Source: JAHCIE01 sp034431435
Lineage (GTDB): Bacteria; Chloroflexota; Anaerolineae; Epilineales; JAHCIE01
Direction: 5' to 3'
DNA length: 64,000 bases
Assembly (NCBI GenBank): GCA_034431435.1
Contig: DAOUDG010000057.1
Location: 1-64,000 of the forward strand
The position numbers and the translations under genes were made by a program. Below are positions 32,946-40,092 of this stretch, in pieces. The notes beneath the pieces were generated by a model that saw only the letters and a program-made list of their open reading frames with translations, was not told the origin of the DNA and did no database searches. Every line of letters starts with the position of its first letter. Positions within the stretch are counted from its first letter, which is position 1.

Positions 32946-33845
32946 TCAGGCGGAGCCGCGCGCCAGGGCGACGGCCGCCCGGACGCCTGGCGCCACCTCC
33001 TCCGCGAATACCCTTATCTGACGCATATGGTCCCTGGCAGGCCAGAAGATAAAGGTGTCCATCCCCAACTCGACGGCGCAGCGTGTCAGTTCCTCGATCC
33101 AGTAGCTAACTGGCCCCACCAGAAACTGCTGGGGCGGCTCAGCCGTAATCTGCCCCATCACGTTGTACGCGCGCCGGATGTCCGCCGGCTGACGGCCGGC
33201 AGCCAGGGCGGCCTGGTTGATGCGCTGCTGCATCTCTGGCAAACGCTCCAGCGGCGTGTAGCTGGAGCTGGGTACCCATCCGTCTGCCAGCCGTCCCGTC
33301 AGCGCCAGCATCTTGGGGCCATACGAACCTAGCCAGATCCCCATGGGATGCGCCGGGCGCGGCCCAGGGTGCGCGCCGCGTACCTGGTAATACTGGCCGG
33401 TGAAGCGCACGGAGGGCGCGCCGCTCCAAAAGGCCCGGATGATCTGGATGGCCTCCTCCAACGCTCCGACGGCCTCAGCGCGGCTCCGTGATGGCCCACC
33501 CATGGCTGCGATACCCTCCCAGAAGGCGCCCGCGCCGAGGCCGAGTTCTACCCGTCCGCCACTCAACACATCCAGTGAGGCCGCGGCCTTGGCGAGCATG
33601 GCGGGTGGTCGCAGCGGCAGGTTGGCGACGTTGGGGAAGAACCGCACACGCTCCGTCGCCTGGGCGAGGGTCGCCATCAGCGTCCAGGTATCGAGGAACT
33701 TGGCGTTGTAAGGGTGATCCTGGATGCCGATGAACTCCAGGCCAGCCTCATCGATGGCCTGCGCCAGGCGGATTGGCCAGGTGGGATCGGCCGCGGTGGG
33801 ATCCACATTCCCGCCGAACTCGATCGGCCGCCGCAGATCGTACAT
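32946..33845 (-). CDS. LLM-class flavin/F420-dependent oxidoreductase
   Basis: 299 residues of the luciferase-like (bacterial luciferase/F420) TIM-barrel family. Hallmarks include EFIGIQDHPYN, LATVTERV-like LAQATERVRFFPNVAN, the SGGRVELGLGAG phosphate/F420 loop, and WLGSYGPKML. A start two codons upstream would put the aaggag site directly against the ATG, so the ATG at 33845 is preferred. It begins 21 bases after arsM on the same strand, implying co-transcription with the arsenic genes. It may oxidise organoarsenicals or another xenobiotic; this is inference. Confidence 0.88.
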   Translation of the reverse strand: MYDLRRPIEFGGNVDPTAADPTWPIRLAQAIDEAGLEFIGIQDHPYNAKFLDTWTLMATLAQATERVRFFPNVANLPLRPPAMLAKAAASLDVLSGGRVELGLGAGAFWEGIAAMGGPSRSRAEAVGALEEAIQIIRAFWSGAPSVRFTGQYYQVRGAHPGPRPAHPMGIWLGSYGPKMLALTGRLADGWVPSSSYTPLERLPEMQQRINQAALAAGRQPADIRRAYNVMGQITAEPPQQFLVGPVSYWIEELTRCAVELGMDTFIFWPARDHMRQIRVFAEEVAPGVRAAVALARGSA

Positions 33846-33866
33846 AACCATCTCCTTGCCGCAAGT

Positions 33867-34652
33867 CTACTGGGGCTTGTATGCCCGCACCTTGAGGCTG
33901 TACAGGCCGCCCAACTCACCGTCGTCGCTGTCGCTGGACCGCGCCAATGCCTCGACCCTCTCAAACCCCGCTGCCGCCATCTTCGCCAGGTATTCGCTCT
34001 CCGGCAGCGCACCGGCGATGCAGCCCGCCCATAGCTCCAGGTCGCGCTTCACATCGGCGGGCAGGTTGCCGGTCGTCACCATGTCCGATATCACCAGCCG
34101 ACCGCCGGGGCGCAGCACACGCAGCGCCTCGCGAAACACGGCGTCCTTATCGGTCGATAGGTTGATAACGCAGTTCGAGATAATCAGGTCCACGCTGTCG
34201 GTGGCGACGGGCAGATCCTCGATGAAGCCCTGGCGAAACTCGACGTTGGCCACGGCCATGCGCGCGGCGGCGTCGCGCGCCCGCGTCAGCATAGCCGGCG
34301 TCATGTCGACACCGATGACGTGGCCGCTGGGGCCGACGTGGCGCGCCGTGATGAAACAGTCCAGCCCGCCGCCGCTGCCCAGGTCCAGCGCCGTCTCGCC
34401 CGGCTGAGGCTGGGCGAAGGCGATGGGGTTGCCGCAGCCGAGGCTGAACGTCGCCACCTCCTCGGCCAGCCCCGTCAATTCCTCGCTGCTGTAATACACT
34501 GTCCCCGACGTGGGGTCAGCGGGCGCGGCCTCACCGCAGCACGACGATGCGGATGGTCCACAGCAACTCCCGCTCGTGGTCGCGGCCGTCGCGTACCGCT
34601 CGCGTACCGCCGCGCGTACAGTGTCCGTATCCATCAAGTTCAAGTCTGACAC
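33867..34652 (-). CDS. arsM: Arsenite S-adenosylmethionine methyltransferase
   Basis: Methylates As(III) stepwise to volatile or less toxic species. 261 residues. The three As(III)-binding cysteines are present: C73 (SLGCGNP), C161 (SNCVINLS) and C211 (LWAGCIAGAL). N-terminal CC pairs (C30/C31, C38/C39) also match the family. SAM motif ALDLGSGGGLDCF near residue 90. The start is GTG at 34652 with an aaggagga site; an ATG 6 codons later is less well placed. It follows arsC by 17 bases. No arsenite efflux gene (arsB/acr3) is present in the window. Confidence 0.95.
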   Translation of the reverse strand: MSDLNLMDTDTVRAAVRERYATAATTSGSCCGPSASSCCGEAAPADPTSGTVYYSSEELTGLAEEVATFSLGCGNPIAFAQPQPGETALDLGSGGGLDCFITARHVGPSGHVIGVDMTPAMLTRARDAAARMAVANVEFRQGFIEDLPVATDSVDLIISNCVINLSTDKDAVFREALRVLRPGGRLVISDMVTTGNLPADVKRDLELWAGCIAGALPESEYLAKMAAAGFERVEALARSSDSDDGELGGLYSLKVRAYKPQ

Positions 34653-34669
34653 ACTATCCTCCTTGCATC

Positions 34670-35107
34670 TCACGCATGACTGGTCTGGGCGACAAACTCG
34701 CCCAGCCAGATATCGATCTCGTCCCGTACCCGTCGAAACACGGCCAGTCGCGCCTCCGTGGCGCCGACAGCCGCGGCGGGGTCCTCGAAGCTGTGATGCA
34801 GCCGCTCGCCCGCGCCGGGGAACACAGGGCACGCCTCGTTGGCGTTGTCGCAGACGGTGATGACATAGTCGAAGGGCTGATGGACGAACTCATGGATGCC
34901 CTTGCTGCGCGCCGTCGAGATGTCGATACCGCGCTCGGCCATGACTGCCACCGCCAGTGGGTTGAGGCCCTTCGGCTCCGTCCCCGCGCTGTAGACCTCG
35001 TACCCATCGCCGCCCCGCGCCCGCAGCAGCGCCTCCGCCATCTGTGACCGCGCCGAGTTCCCCGTGCACAGAATCAGCGCCCGTATTGGCCCATCAACCC
35101 TTGCCAT
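34670..35107 (-). CDS. arsC: Arsenate reductase, thioredoxin-coupled LMW-phosphatase type
   Basis: Reduces arsenate to arsenite. 145 residues. The phosphatase-type loop is CTGNSAR (C14-R20). The redox cysteines C86 and C93 (VCDNANEACPVF) have the same spacing from C14 (72 and 79) as in Staphylococcus aureus ArsC, so a thioredoxin-linked triple-Cys mechanism is expected. The frame is open 67 codons upstream, but that part is a GNAT remnant. The ATG at 35107 has a tggaga site. It lies in the order arsR, remnant, arsC, arsM. Confidence 0.93.
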   Translation of the reverse strand: MARVDGPIRALILCTGNSARSQMAEALLRARGGDGYEVYSAGTEPKGLNPLAVAVMAERGIDISTARSKGIHEFVHQPFDYVITVCDNANEACPVFPGAGERLHHSFEDPAAAVGATEARLAVFRRVRDEIDIWLGEFVAQTSHA

Positions 35108-35335
35108 GCTGTCTCCATTGTCTACTCCCCAATCTCCGATCTCAGTCTCCATCACCAGCGCCGACACTGGGCGCACCGACGTGAACTCCACCGACGCCAG
35201 CGCGGCGGTCGCTAGGGCCTCGCGCGCAACGGGGCGGAAGCCGAGGCGGGGAAGCATTCGCCAGCGGGGGCGGTGAGTAGATACACGCTCAGTGATGAGA
35301 GCCTTCACCCTGCGCAGGACGACATCCGAGCGAGG
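35108..35335 (-). pseudogene. Remnant of arsN2-type GNAT acetyltransferase
   Basis: Between the arsR stop and arsC, the frame shared with arsC encodes a truncated C-terminal piece of an ArsN2-like GNAT: LITERVST, then RLGFRPVAREALATAALASVEFTSVRPVSALVME, the characteristic end of ArsN2. The N-terminal ~100 residues, including the acetyl-CoA loop, are missing. The piece begins directly after the arsR stop codon, consistent with a deletion that removed most of arsN2. Confidence 0.75.
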
Positions 35336-35656
35336 TTAGCAGCACTCGCCAGCCGCCTCAAGCTCTTGGGTCAATGCTGTCACCTGCTCGCGCAGCCAGC
35401 GCAGCGTATCCTCATTGAGGCAGTAGCAACGCGCTGGCCCATCGACCGTGCCCGCCACGATGCCCGCCTCGCGCAGCACCTTGAGATGCTCGCTGACCGT
35501 CGATTGCGCCAGATTGCTGAAGACCACCAGATCGCCGGTGATGCACTGGGGATGCTCGGCCATATAGCGCACCATTTGCATCCGCAGCGGGTTGCCCAGG
35601 GCGCGAAAGAGGGCGACCAGACGCTCGCCATCGTCGGGGAGGGGAACCGTCTTCAT
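35336..35656 (-). CDS. arsR: ArsR/SmtB-family transcriptional repressor
   Basis: 106 residues. Winged helix with LVALFRALGNPLRMQMVRYM and recognition helix LAQSTVSEHLKVLREAGIV. Candidate As(III)-ligand cysteines are C38, C77/C79 (ARCYC) and the C-terminal CC pair C105/C106. The frame extends upstream to 35719 but that stretch contains the promoter and operator, so the ATG at 35656 with ggag site is used. It probably represses the arsR-arsC-arsM-LLM transcript until arsenite binds. Confidence 0.93.
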   Translation of the reverse strand: MKTVPLPDDGERLVALFRALGNPLRMQMVRYMAEHPQCITGDLVVFSNLAQSTVSEHLKVLREAGIVAGTVDGPARCYCLNEDTLRWLREQVTALTQELEAAGECC

Positions 35657-35667
35657 TGCCTGACTCC

Positions 35668-35719
35668 ATCGTAAAAAACCGATTATCGTCATTTTACGAT
35701 AGAAGCGTGTGGTTGTCAA
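35668..35719 (-). promoter_or_regulatory. ars promoter and ArsR operator
   Basis: On the minus strand, TTGACA (complement of 35714-35719), 17-bp spacer, TAAAAT (complement of 35691-35696). A perfect 9-bp inverted repeat, atcgtaaaa (35668-35676) with ttttacgat (35692-35700), overlaps the -10 box and is the likely ArsR operator. Confidence 0.88.
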
Positions 35720-35746
35720 GGGGGAGAAGGGGGCAATTGGGGGAAT

Positions 35747-36832
35747 CTACAGAATCAGCATGGCGTCGCCGAAGCTGAAGAAGCGGTAGTCGCCCGCGAT
35801 GGCGGCGTGGTAGGCGTCCCACATCAACTCGCGACCGGTGAAGGCCGCGACGAGCATCAGCAGCGTCGAGCGGGGCAGGTGAAAGTTAGTGATCATAGTG
35901 TCCACGGCGCGGAAGGTGAAGCCCGGCGTGATGAACAGCCGTGTCCAGCCGCTGTAGGCGGCGATAGGCGTGCGCGCGACGGGCGCGGTCAGCGCCGTGA
36001 AGTCGCGCGGCTGACCGGGGTCGATGTTGGCAGCGGCCAGCGCCGCCGACTCCAGCACTCGTACCGCCGTTGTGCCGACTGCCACCACTCGCCCACCGCC
36101 CGACCAGGTGGCGTTGATGCGCGCGGCGGTCGCTGCGCCCAACTCGGCCCACTCACTGTGCATCACGTGCTGGCGAGCGTCCTCGACCTCGACGGGGCGG
36201 AATGTGTCCAGGCCCACGTGCAGCGTCACGAAGGCGAAGTCGACGCCTTGCTCGGCTAGGCGCGCAATGAGGGGCGGCGTGAAGTGCAGGCCCGCCGTAG
36301 GCGCGGCCGCCGAGCCGACGACGCGGTTGTAGACTGTCTGGTAGCGTTCGGGGTCAGCCAGCTTCGCGTGGATATAGGGGGGCAGGGGCGTCTCGCCCAG
36401 ACGGTCGAGGAGTGGCTCGATGGGCGCAGCGAAGCGCACCAGTCGCCCGCCTGCCTCGGTCTCGCCAACGATCTCGGCCGTCGCCGCGCCGTCGCCCAGG
36501 ACAAGCTGCGTCCCCGGCCGCAGGCGGTGGCCGCGCGCCAGCGTCTCCCACGTCACGCCGTCCAGGGGCTTGAGGAGCAGAAGCTCCACCTGGCCGCCGC
36601 TGGCCTTGCGGGCGTGGAGGCGAGCCGGCCGCACGCGGCTGTCGTTGGCGACGAGCAGGTCGCCGGGCCGCAGGAAGGCGGGCAGGTCACGGAAGGTATG
36701 GTGGCTGAGCGCGCGGGTGGCGCGATCCACCACCAGCAGCCGTGACGAGTCGCGTGGCTCGATCGGCGTCTGGGCGATACGCTCGGTGGGCAGGTGGTAG
36801 TCGAAGTCGTGGGTGGCGAGGGGCGTAGTCAT
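35747..36832 (-). CDS. queA: S-adenosylmethionine:tRNA ribosyltransferase-isomerase
   Basis: Adds and rearranges the ribosyl moiety of SAM on 7-aminomethyl-7-deazaguanine in tRNA, the penultimate step of queuosine synthesis. The 361-residue protein has the family signatures FDYHLPTERIAQTPIEPRDSSRLLV at the start, GDLLVANDSRV near residue 58, and TAGLHFTP and ITNFHLPRSTLLMLVAAF towards the end. It is full length. It points away from the attenuator-controlled ABC locus and probably has its own promoter between 36833 and 36910. Confidence 0.96.
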   Translation of the reverse strand: MTTPLATHDFDYHLPTERIAQTPIEPRDSSRLLVVDRATRALSHHTFRDLPAFLRPGDLLVANDSRVRPARLHARKASGGQVELLLLKPLDGVTWETLARGHRLRPGTQLVLGDGAATAEIVGETEAGGRLVRFAAPIEPLLDRLGETPLPPYIHAKLADPERYQTVYNRVVGSAAAPTAGLHFTPPLIARLAEQGVDFAFVTLHVGLDTFRPVEVEDARQHVMHSEWAELGAATAARINATWSGGGRVVAVGTTAVRVLESAALAAANIDPGQPRDFTALTAPVARTPIAAYSGWTRLFITPGFTFRAVDTMITNFHLPRSTLLMLVAAFTGRELMWDAYHAAIAGDYRFFSFGDAMLIL

Positions 36833-36913
36833 GGGTCAGCCATATGGATGATAGGGTGGTCCGCAATCCGAACGAAAAGCATAGTCGCTGCCTCGATTAC
36901 GGTCAACTTCCTG

Positions 36914-36943
36914 TTGACAGGGTCGCGGCGGGTGTGATACAAT
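36914..36943 (+). promoter_or_regulatory. Strong promoter of the leader-peptide/ABC locus
   Basis: TTGACA at 36914-36919, 18-bp spacer, TACAAT at 36938-36943. A start near 36950 gives a ~25-base 5' end before the leader peptide. Confidence 0.85.
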
Positions 36944-36974
36944 CTCGGCAACACTCAGCAAGGAGGTGACGGCA

Positions 36975-37061
36975 ATGCGCTACGGCTTCATCATCGGCCT
37001 GTTCGTTGTTCCGGCCGGCGGTTCCAAGTCCCATAGCTGTAGTGCGCCTGTTCACCATTAG
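36975..37061 (+). CDS. 28-residue leader peptide of transcription attenuator
   Basis: A short gene with a near-perfect ribosome site (aaggaggtga, 36960-36969) five bases before ATG, downstream of a consensus promoter. The peptide starts MRYGFIIGLFVVPAGG and ends SCSAPVHH: a hydrophobic N-terminal half and a polar His-ended tail. It is not enriched in one amino acid, so amino-acid starvation control is unlikely. The stop (37059-37061) lies 16 bases before the first of the mutually exclusive stems. A role as a ribosome-stalling sensor, for example of a translation-blocking compound, is inferred from the layout. Confidence 0.75.
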   Translation: MRYGFIIGLFVVPAGGSKSHSCSAPVHH

Positions 37062-37076
37062 GTTTTGACCTATCCA

Positions 37077-37140
37077 CCGTGGGCGCGCTACCTGCCCACG
37101 GCGCTATCGTGCCTGTTGACCTCTTGGGTCTGCCGTGGGC
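37077..37140 (+). promoter_or_regulatory. Attenuator segments 1, 2 and 3 (anti-antiterminator and antiterminator)
   Basis: Segment 1 ccgtgggc (37077-37084) pairs perfectly with segment 2 gcccacgg (37094-37101). Segment 2 extended by one base (37094-37102) pairs perfectly over 9 bp with segment 3 gccgtgggc (37132-37140), whose last 8 bases repeat segment 1. Segment 3 also forms the left arm of the terminator. Folding 1:2 therefore permits the terminator, and 2:3 prevents it. Confidence 0.8.
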
Positions 37141-37166
37141 CACCTGTCTGGCGCCACGGTATTTTT
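37131..37166 (+). terminator. Intrinsic terminator of the attenuator (3:4 stem)
   Basis: tgccgtgggcca (37131-37142) pairs with tggcgccacggta (37149-37161) over 12 pairs with one bulge and a 6-nt loop, followed by five T (37162-37166). It lies 99 bases upstream of the ABC ATPase start, inside the transcript. Confidence 0.85.
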
Positions 37167-37264
37167 GTGCCCGCGCTCCGTAACATCGCTAACAACCAGC
37201 GCGAGCATATCGACACGCTCATGCTGGTCTCAGCATCGCTGTCCTGACTTAGGAGGACACACGC

Positions 37265-38152
37265 ATGGTGCAAACACGACCGCTTTCTCTCAGCCAGGCC
37301 CTGCTGGCTGTCGAGCCGACCGGCCCCCTGGCCCTGGAGGTGCGGGAGGTCGTCAAGGGGTTCGACGGTCAGCGGACTGGTAGCTGGTGGCAGCGTGTGC
37401 GTGGCAAGGCCCCCGCTGCGGCAAGCCAGGTACGGGCTGTCGACCACGTCAGCTTCTCCGTCCGACGCGGCGAGATCTTCGGCATTCTTGGCCCCAACGG
37501 GTCGGGCAAGTCGACCCTGATTCGTCTCATCTCGACCCTGCTCATTCCCGACGCGGGTCAGATTACGGTCTTCGGTTACGATGTCGAGCGCGATGAGCTG
37601 CAGGTGAAGCGTATCATCAACCGCGTCTCCGTTGAGGCGGCCTTCTTCAAGAAGCTCAGCCCGATGGAGAACCTGCTGTACGCCGGCCGACTATACGGCC
37701 TGGATGGCGATACCATTCGCGAGCAGAGCGTCCAGATCCTGACACGGCTGGGGCTGGAGGGCAAGGCCCTCTACGCGCCGGTCGAGGAGATGTCGCGTGG
37801 TATGCAGCAGAAGGTTGCCATCGCGCGCGCGTTCCTGTCCTCGCCGACGCTACTGCTGCTGGACGAGCCAACGACTGGGCTGGACCCGCGCTCCAAGCGC
37901 GAGGTGCAGGCATTTGTCGAGGAATTGCGCGACAGCCACGACGCGACGGTCCTGCTGACCACTCACGACATGGATGAGGCCGAGGCGCTGTGCGAGCGCA
38001 TCGCCATCATCGAGGGCGGCAAGATCGTGGCCCTCGATACCCCGGCCGGCCTGAAGGCCCTGGTGTCCCGCAACGGCCACGAGCCGACGCTGGAAGACGT
38101 CTTCATGGCTCTGACGGGCAAGACGCTGGACGACGACGAGGCGGTCGCCTGA
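37265..38152 (+). CDS. ABC transporter ATP-binding protein (DrrA-like exporter)
   Basis: 295 residues. Walker A GPNGSGKST (76-84), signature MSRGMQQKV (variant of LSGGQ, as in many ABC-2 exporters), Walker B LLLLDEPTTGLD and H-loop LTTHDMDEA. A non-standard ~50-residue N-terminal extension with a WWQRVRGK insert precedes the switch region. It pairs with the permease at 39166; a double-GNAT gene lies between. It has its own taggagga ribosome site downstream of an attenuator. Export of a drug, lipid or polysaccharide is possible; the attenuator favours a toxic compound. Confidence 0.93.
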   Translation: MVQTRPLSLSQALLAVEPTGPLALEVREVVKGFDGQRTGSWWQRVRGKAPAAASQVRAVDHVSFSVRRGEIFGILGPNGSGKSTLIRLISTLLIPDAGQITVFGYDVERDELQVKRIINRVSVEAAFFKKLSPMENLLYAGRLYGLDGDTIREQSVQILTRLGLEGKALYAPVEEMSRGMQQKVAIARAFLSSPTLLLLDEPTTGLDPRSKREVQAFVEELRDSHDATVLLTTHDMDEAEALCERIAIIEGGKIVALDTPAGLKALVSRNGHEPTLEDVFMALTGKTLDDDEAVA

Positions 38153-38188
38153 GAGGGCGGCCGAGAAACGACCAACGAGGAGCCACGG

Positions 38189-39169
38189 ATGAGCACCGTA
38201 CTGACTGGCCTGGAGACCCTCACTCTGCGCGCCCCGACGCCGGATGACTTGCCGGCCGTCTACGAGTTGATTGTCGCCTGCGACATCGCCGACTCTGACA
38301 CGGTGGATCTGAGCCTCGACGACCTGCGCGATGAGTGGGACGAGCTGGACCTGGCGCGCGATGCCTGGGTCTTGGTCGACTCCGACGGCCGGGCCGTCGG
38401 CTACGGCGCTCTCTTCCACAGGTATCACGTGCGCCTGCACGCCGACGGCTATGTCCACCCCGATGCGCGGGGCCAGGGTATCGGCACGCGGCTGCAGGAA
38501 CTGATGGAGGCACGGGCCAGGGAACATGTCCCTCTCGCGCCGCCAGATGCCCGCGTCGTCCTGCGCAATTCGACCAACGCTGGCGATGCACAGTCGCGGC
38601 GACTGCTAGAAGGTCGCGGCTATCAGCCTGTGCGCTACTTCTGGCGCATGGACATCGACCTGACCGCGCCGCCGCCCGCGCCAGTGTGGCCGGCGGGCAT
38701 CACGCTCCGCAACCTGGTGGTCGGGCAGAACGAGTTGGCCCTCTATACCGCCCTCACCGAGGCCTTCCGCGATCATTGGGGTCATCTGCCCGAGACGTTC
38801 GACAGCTGGCGGAAGCGCATCATCGACAAGCCTGACTTCGACCCCGGCCTGTCGTTCGTTGCCTTCGATGGCGACGAGGTGGCGGGCGCTGTGCGCGGCG
38901 GCTACCGAATGGAAGACGGCTGGGTGCAGACGTTGGGCGTGCGTCGTCCCTGGCGGCGGCGCGGCCTGGGTGAGGCCTTGCTGTTGCAGTCCTTTGGTGA
39001 GTTCTACCGTCGCGGCACACGCCGGGTTGGCCTGGGCGTCGACGCGGCCAGTCCTACCGGGGCGACGCGCCTCTATGAGCGCGCCGGGATGCGTGTCAGC
39101 CGCGAGTTCGCCGTCTACGAGATTGAGTTGCGGCCGGGCCGCGACCTGGAGGCTATGAGCGAACTATGA
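38189..39169 (+). CDS. Double-GNAT acetyltransferase inside ABC operon
   Basis: 326 residues containing two GNAT domains. The first (1-155) has the acetyl-CoA loop VHPDARGQGIGTRLQEL; the second (165-326) has GVRRPWRRRGLGEALLLQSF and VDAASPTGATRLYERAGM, as in mycothiol-synthase-like MshD relatives. It is preceded by an aacgaggagc site and overlaps the permease gene by 4 bases (ATGA). Being inserted between the ATPase and permease of one ABC exporter suggests modification of the exported compound. Substrate unknown. Confidence 0.9.
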   Translation: MSTVLTGLETLTLRAPTPDDLPAVYELIVACDIADSDTVDLSLDDLRDEWDELDLARDAWVLVDSDGRAVGYGALFHRYHVRLHADGYVHPDARGQGIGTRLQELMEARAREHVPLAPPDARVVLRNSTNAGDAQSRRLLEGRGYQPVRYFWRMDIDLTAPPPAPVWPAGITLRNLVVGQNELALYTALTEAFRDHWGHLPETFDSWRKRIIDKPDFDPGLSFVAFDGDEVAGAVRGGYRMEDGWVQTLGVRRPWRRRGLGEALLLQSFGEFYRRGTRRVGLGVDAASPTGATRLYERAGMRVSREFAVYEIELRPGRDLEAMSEL

Positions 39170-39996
39170 CCCTAAACTCTGTCACGACTGAGGTACGCGC
39201 CTCATACGCATTTGTCGAACGCAACTTCAACCTGGTCAGGCGCTATTGGGGCTGGGAAGCCGTGTGGATCATGTACGGCATTGCCAACGCCCTGGCGGTG
39301 ACCTACATTGGCGCGGGTATGGGCGCCCTCACCGGCCAGACCGTGGACACCGATTTCCTGGTCATGTACCTGCTGATCGGTACGGTGGTGTGGCGCTACC
39401 TGTCCATCGTCTTCGACTCGCTGAGCGAGATGATCATGTGGGAGCGTTGGGAGGGGACCATTGAGTACACGTTCATGGCTCCCGTCAGCCGCCTGACCCA
39501 CATGGTCGGCCAGACCATCTTTTCGGTGGTGTACGGTCTGATGCAGGCGGGGCTGATTCTGCTGGCGGTGGCCCTGTTCTTCCACATCGACCTGACGCAC
39601 GCCAACTTCTATGGCGCAACAGCGGTGCTGATGGCGGGTAGTCTGTCCTTCATCGGCGTCGGCATCATCGCCGCTGTCTTGCCCATGCTCTACCCGGAGC
39701 GCGGCGCGCAGATGACTAACTTTGCCCAGGCCGTATTCCTGCTGGCGTCGGGTATCTACTATCCTATCACGGTGCTGCCGGAGTGGATGCAGACGATCGC
39801 GCGCCTGTCGCCCGCGACCTATGCGTTGATTGGCATACGGGCTGCCCTGCTGGAAGGCGCATCGCTGGCGACCTTGACGCCTATCATCCTGTTGCTCATT
39901 GTGGTCGGGGTGGTCACCATCCCCGTCGGTGTGTTCATCTTCGGCTGGGGCGAGCGCTACGCCAAGCGCACCGGCAAGTTGAAGCGTAACGGCTAA
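39166..39996 (+). CDS. ABC-2 type transporter permease
   Basis: 276 residues with six predicted membrane segments. ABC-2 features include WIMYGIANALAVTYIGAGMG, a conserved LLIGTVVWRYLSIVFDSLSEMI region, the P/GxxYP-like SGIYYPITVLPEWMQTIARLSPATYALIGIRAALLEG towards the end, and a charged basic C-terminus. It is the membrane partner of the ATPase at 37265. The start overlaps the GNAT stop (ATGA). Confidence 0.92.
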   Translation: MTLNSVTTEVRASYAFVERNFNLVRRYWGWEAVWIMYGIANALAVTYIGAGMGALTGQTVDTDFLVMYLLIGTVVWRYLSIVFDSLSEMIMWERWEGTIEYTFMAPVSRLTHMVGQTIFSVVYGLMQAGLILLAVALFFHIDLTHANFYGATAVLMAGSLSFIGVGIIAAVLPMLYPERGAQMTNFAQAVFLLASGIYYPITVLPEWMQTIARLSPATYALIGIRAALLEGASLATLTPIILLLIVVGVVTIPVGVFIFGWGERYAKRTGKLKRNG

Positions 39997-40001
39997 CGTT
40001 G

Positions 40002-40023
40002 GGGCAGGCCCCCGTGCCTGCCC
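40002..40023 (+). terminator. Hairpin after the ABC permease gene
   Basis: gggcaggc pairs with gcctgccc across a 6-nt loop, six bases after the stop codon. There is no U-tract. It could partly separate the ABC genes from the five GNAT genes or protect the mRNA end. It resembles the palindrome at 29920-29945. Confidence 0.5.
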
Positions 40024-40092
40024 TGGTGACCAGGAGAATGGCACGCGGACGAACACGGACGAGACGGATAGCCGAGAAGAGGAGAGAGCCCT

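Noticed and set aside
37065..37247. A 60-codon open frame after the leader peptide, starting TTG and running through the terminator to just before the ABC gene
   Set aside because: No ribosome site, a rare start codon and a composition dictated by the attenuator stems. It is most likely a by-product of the RNA structure.
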